Below, one piece after another: positions 60,543 to 64,000 of a stretch of 64,000 nt of DNA. Every line of letters starts with the position of its first letter. Positions within the stretch are counted from its first letter, which is position 1. This DNA is from an uncultured Bacteroidales bacterium (GTDB lineage Bacteria; Bacteroidota; Bacteroidia; Bacteroidales; UBA932). The stretch lies in the NCBI GenBank assembly GCA_944323845.1, contig CALUUA010000001.1:1-64000 (forward strand), in the 5' to 3' direction. Below the pieces are notes generated by a model, which was not told where the DNA came from, ran no database searches, and saw nothing but the letters and a program-made list of their open reading frames with translations. A program made the translations under genes and the position numbers.

Positions 60543-63428
60543 TTACAGTGACCTTTTTACTTCGACGATGCTGTAGGCTTCCACTACGTCGCCTACCTTG
60601 ATGTCGTTGTAGCCTTCGATGTTCAGACCGCAGTCCTGACCGCTGGCCACTTCCTTCACGTCATCCTTGAACCGCTTCAGCGAGCCGAGTTCTCCGGTGT
60701 AGACCACGATGCCGTCCCTGATGACACGGATCTTGGCATTTCTGGTCATCTTGCCTTCGCGTACAATACATCCTGCGATGGTCCCGACCTTCGATATCTT
60801 GAAGGTTTCGAGAACTTCCGCCGTGGCAGTCACCTCTTCCTTCTCCTCCGGTGCCAGCATACCTTCTATACCGCTCTTGACCTCGTTGATGGCATCGTAG
60901 ATTACGGAATACAGCCTGATTTCGATGGATTCCTTTTCAGCCAGCTTTCTGGCATTCGTGGACGGCCGTACCTGGAAACCTATGATGATGGCATCGGAAG
61001 CCGCAGCCAGAAGTACATCCGACTCCGAAATGGCTCCGACCGCCTTGTGGATGACATTGACGCGGACTTCTTCGGTCGAAAGTTTTATAAGCGAATCCGA
61101 CAGGGCTTCGATGGAGCCGTCCACATCTCCTTTCACGATGATGTTCAGTTCCTTGAAGTTTCCTATGGCGATTCTCCGGCCGATTTCTTCCAGAGTCATG
61201 TGTTTCTGGGTCTTTATGCCCTGGATGCGCAGAAGCTGCTCCCTCTTGTTGGCTATCTCCCTGGCTTCCTTTTCGTCGGCGAGGATATTGAACGTATCGC
61301 CGGCCGTAGGTGCGCCGTTGAGACCGAGGACGGATACAGGTGTGGACGGCCCGGCCTCCGACACTTTCTGTCCCCGTTCGTTGAACATGGCCTTTACCCT
61401 TCCCGTGTAGCATCCGCTCAGCATCACGTCTCCTATGCGGAGTGTCCCGTTCTGTACGAGTACTGTGGCGAGGTAGCCTCGACCCTTGTCCAGAGAAGAT
61501 TCTATCACTGCACCGGAAGCCCTCTTGTTCGGATTGGCCTTCAGGTCAAGCATTTCGGCTTCAAGCAGTACTTTCTCCAGCAATTTGTCCACATTGATGC
61601 CTTTTTTCGCCGAAATTTCCTGACACTGGTATTTGCCTCCCCAGTCTTCCACCAGAATATTCATGTTCGCCAGCTGCTCCTTTATCTTGTCAGGATTTGC
61701 GCCCGGCTTGTCTATCTTGTTGATGGCGAATACCATAGGAACGCCTGCAGCCTGTGCATGGTTTATGGCTTCCACGGTCTGCGGCATTATGGCGTCATCG
61801 GCTGCGATTATGATGATGGCAAGGTCGGTCATCTTGGCTCCGCGGGCACGCATTGCCGTGAAGGCCTCATGTCCCGGCGTATCGAGGAAGGTGATTTTCT
61901 CGCCGTCAGGCAATACCACATTGTAAGCACCGATGTGCTGGGTGATTCCTCCGGCTTCGCCTGCGATGACATTCGACTTCCTGATATAGTCCAGAAGGGA
62001 AGTCTTTCCATGGTCGACATGACCCATGACCGTTATCACAGGAGGTCTCGGTACCAGATCTTCGGCGGAGTCAGCTTCCTGTTCTATGGCTTCTGTCAGC
62101 TCGGCGGTCACGAACTCCACTTCGTATCCGAATTCTTCCGCTACAAGTACGAGGGCCTCGGCATCAAGCCTCTGGTTTATCGACACCATCAGTCCCAGAC
62201 TCATGCAGGCGGCAATGACCTTTGTGACAGGAGTGTTGTTCATGAGGGTAGCGAGGTCGTTTACAGTCACGAATTCAGTGACTTTCAGGACTTTCTTGTC
62301 CATTTCCCTCATCTCGATCTCCTCCTGTATCTTCTGGGATACCATTTCCCTCTTTTCCCTTCTGTGCTTGGCTCCGAGATTCGTCTTGTTCTTGATTTCG
62401 TTCATTCTGGCATAGGTCTCCTTGATCTGCTTCTGGATTTCCTTCTGCATTTCTTCTGCCTCTGCCTCTGTCATCGGCTTGAAGCGATCCTTCTTCTTGC
62501 CTTTTCCCGATGCGTTGCGGTCTCCGCCGGAGTCGTTCCTTCTGGAATTGCCCTTGTCCTTCTTCCTGTCTTTTCTGGCTTCCTGATCGTCGCCGATCTT
62601 GGTCACATCCACCTTCTGGCTCCCGCCTTTCGCTATCCTTTCCCTTTTCTTGTTTTTCTTCTTGTCAAACTGCGAAAGGTCTATCTTGTCCACTATTTTC
62701 GGACCCTGAAGTTTTTCCACCTCTATCTTTATCTCTCTCACGGCATGATTTCCGGCTTCGGTTCCCGACTGCGGATTTTCTGCCGCTGTCTTGGCAGACT
62801 CTTCCTGTGCCGGCATATCTGCCGGAACTTTGTCAGCGCCGGCAGCGTCCTTCGCCCCTTCTTCCTGTCCGGCAGGTTCTTCATGGCGTTTTTCCGTCTT
62901 TTCCTCTTTGGAAGACTTAGGCTTCTTCTCGAACTGCGACAAGTCTATCTCGCCGATGATTTTCAGGCTGCCCACCTGTGTATCGTCGGCCTGTACGGTT
63001 TCAGTTGCAGGTTTCTCTTCGGACTTCTCCATGACTGCCTCCTTTTCTTCCTGAACAGGTGCCGGCTGCACGGACTGCACCGGCTGGGCAGGTTGGGCCG
63101 GCTGCGGAGCCGGTCCTGTCGAGGCTTCTGAAGTCAGGTTAGACTTGATGATGACCTCCTTCACGCCTGTTTCTGCATCATCATCCACTGTTTTTTTCTT
63201 GTTGCCCATCTCGATGATTTCCTTCAGCTTGATAGCGACCTTTTCAGAGTCTTGCTTCAGCTTCTGCTCATCACCGAACTTGGACTCGATGGCTGGCAGG
63301 TATGAATCCGAAATTTTCGCATTCGGATTCATCTCCACTTCGGCTCCTTGTTCCTTCAGAAAATCCACTAAGGTCTGAAGACCGATGTTGAATTGCTTTG
63401 TAAGTTTGCTTAATCGTATTTCTGCCAT
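60543..63428 (-). CDS. infB: Translation initiation factor IF-2
   Basis: GTPase that places fMet-tRNA in the ribosomal P site. 961 residues: an IF2-N domain (1-55, [22 protein letters not shown]), a long charged linker to about 380, and the GTPase core with GHVDHGKT near 469, DTPGHEAF near 516 and NKID near 568. Domains II-IV follow. The linker has Pro/Gln/Ala-rich repeats and two copies of IDLSQF(E/D)KK. It lies 64 nt after nusA with a CCGC/GCGG hairpin between. Confidence 0.97.
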   Translation of the reverse strand: MAEIRLSKLTKQFNIGLQTLVDFLKEQGAEVEMNPNAKISDSYLPAIESKFGDEQKLKQDSEKVAIKLKEIIEMGNKKKTVDDDAETGVKEVIIKSNLTSEASTGPAPQPAQPAQPVQSVQPAPVQEEKEAVMEKSEEKPATETVQADDTQVGSLKIIGEIDLSQFEKKPKSSKEEKTEKRHEEPAGQEEGAKDAAGADKVPADMPAQEESAKTAAENPQSGTEAGNHAVREIKIEVEKLQGPKIVDKIDLSQFDKKKNKKRERIAKGGSQKVDVTKIGDDQEARKDRKKDKGNSRRNDSGGDRNASGKGKKKDRFKPMTEAEAEEMQKEIQKQIKETYARMNEIKNKTNLGAKHRREKREMVSQKIQEEIEMREMDKKVLKVTEFVTVNDLATLMNNTPVTKVIAACMSLGLMVSINQRLDAEALVLVAEEFGYEVEFVTAELTEAIEQEADSAEDLVPRPPVITVMGHVDHGKTSLLDYIRKSNVIAGEAGGITQHIGAYNVVLPDGEKITFLDTPGHEAFTAMRARGAKMTDLAIIIIAADDAIMPQTVEAINHAQAAGVPMVFAINKIDKPGANPDKIKEQLANMNILVEDWGGKYQCQEISAKKGINVDKLLEKVLLEAEMLDLKANPNKRASGAVIESSLDKGRGYLATVLVQNGTLRIGDVMLSGCYTGRVKAMFNERGQKVSEAGPSTPVSVLGLNGAPTAGDTFNILADEKEAREIANKREQLLRIQGIKTQKHMTLEEIGRRIAIGNFKELNIIVKGDVDGSIEALSDSLIKLSTEEVRVNVIHKAVGAISESDVLLAAASDAIIIGFQVRPSTNARKLAEKESIEIRLYSVIYDAINEVKSGIEGMLAPEEKEEVTATAEVLETFKISKVGTIAGCIVREGKMTRNAKIRVIRDGIVVYTGELGSLKRFKDDVKEVASGQDCGLNIEGYNDIKVGDVVEAYSIVEVKRSL

Positions 63429-63492
63429 AAAAAAAGTTTAAAATTCAAATACTGTTATCCGTCAGCCGCAATCGCGGACTTGTGCGGACTGC

Positions 63493-64000
63493 CTATTCCT
63501 CGAATTCGGAACGGAGGATGCGGATGACTTCCGCTACGGTCTCGTCCTCGAGATCCGCCCTCTTCGCGATGTCCGCCGGCGAAAGCGCAAGCACGCTCTT
63601 GGCAGTGTCGCATCCTATCGACTGGAGCTTTTCTATGATCCATGGCTCGATTTCATTGTCGAATTCGGACAGCAGCACGTCTTCTTCCTCCTCATCCTGT
63701 TTAGGAAGCTCTCTCCACACCTCGATTTCCTGTCCTACGAGCATGCTGGCCAGCCTGATGTTGCAGCCACCCTTGCCGATGCCTTTCTTCACTTCGTCAG
63801 GAAGCATGTAGACCTTTATCTTGCCGTCCTCGCCCGGTACTATCGACGAAATTTTAGCAGGACTCAGCGCCCTTTGGATCAGAAGCTGCGTATTGCTTGT
63901 CCACTGCAGCACGTCTATGTTCTCATTGCGCAGCTCCCTCACTATGCCGATGATTCTCGCACCCTTCACTCCGATGCATGCTCCGATAGGATCGATCCTT
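63493..64000 (-). CDS. nusA: Transcription factor NusA, C-terminal part (5' end outside window)
   Basis: About 169 C-terminal residues are visible. DPIGACIGVKGARI followed by IVRELRNENIDVLQW is the KH1 region of NusA, and GKGGCNIRLA is in KH2. An acidic stretch (QDEEEEDVLLSE) and a short HhH-like helical end follow. The frame runs off the window at 64000. NusA and IF-2 adjacent is the usual order. Confidence 0.95.
   Translation of the reverse strand, partial: RIDPIGACIGVKGARIIGIVRELRNENIDVLQWTSNTQLLIQRALSPAKISSIVPGEDGKIKVYMLPDEVKKGIGKGGCNIRLASMLVGQEIEVWRELPKQDEEEEDVLLSEFDNEIEPWIIEKLQSIGCDTAKSVLALSPADIAKRADLEDETVAEVIRILRSEFEE

Noticed and set aside
61047..63131. Plus-strand frame of 694 codons opposite infB
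   Set aside because: It is antisense to the conserved IF-2 gene; its length comes from codon bias in infB and it has no recognisable domain.

Overview
The window is a near-contiguous stretch of bacterial chromosome, almost certainly from a member of the Bacteroidetes and most likely the order Bacteroidales. The evidence is: promoters that repeatedly match the phylum -7 box TAnnTTTG (some with TTG 19-20 nt upstream); an arginine gene set whose transcarbamylase has the Bacteroides-type succinylornithine signature (Pro90); an rnfBCDGEA operon; pflAB; YjgP/YjgQ permeases next to tgt; and the neighbour pairs nif3/zinc-ribbon protein and nusA/infB. Pyruvate formate-lyase and Rnf point to an anaerobic fermenter. 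I cannot name the genus. I saw no rRNA, tRNA, CRISPR array or transposase.

Layout. 1-6.3 kb: edge-truncated AAA ATPase, lysS, patatin-like lipase, pflA-pflB. 6.5-10.4 kb: a tightly overlapping operon with a dehydrogenase-like protein, a GT2 glycosyltransferase, a duplicated LpxB-N-terminal-like membrane protein and an ArnT-like glycosyltransferase, probably an envelope lipid glycosylation module. 10.4-20.8 kb: ssb, an M3 peptidase lipoprotein, an adhesin-like lipoprotein, lptG-type permease, tgt, a nucleoside-type transporter, a His-rich small secreted protein, a wrecked LytTR regulator, queH and ilvE. 20.8-28 kb: ilvA, thiamine pyrophosphokinase, a permease-Fmt fusion and alaS. 28-34.8 kb: two M23 peptidases, a MerR protein, Nif3, zinc-ribbon coiled coil, dnaB, DUF3108, RseC-like protein. 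34.9-40.1 kb: rnfBCDGEA. 40.1-41.4 kb: a small TPR-like protein and two paralogous outer-membrane barrels. 41.5-46 kb: argF'-argB-argE-argH. 46-51 kb: a giant GH78-GH106 rhamnosidase. 51-57.6 kb: GltD-like oxidoreductase, EamA transporter, and a second arg operon (GNAT-argG-argC-argD) behind an Arg-containing leader peptide. 57.6-64 kb: small RHH-like protein, YugP-like peptidase, stand-alone alr, DJ-1 protein, infB and the 3' part of nusA.

Together the two arg operons supply steps from (succinyl)glutamate to arginine through succinylated intermediates, with a GNAT protein as candidate first enzyme. Rnf and Pfl form the anaerobic energy core, and tgt plus queH belong to queuosine tRNA modification.

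Most unusual items: the GH78-GH106 double rhamnosidase, the in-frame LptF/G-Fmt fusion, an inverted duplication of the argB 3' end beside a 43-bp tandem repeat, an Arg leader peptide on a nearly leaderless transcript, two terminator-like hairpins lying inside the start of the next gene, and a recurring short GCC/GGC hairpin in 5' leaders.
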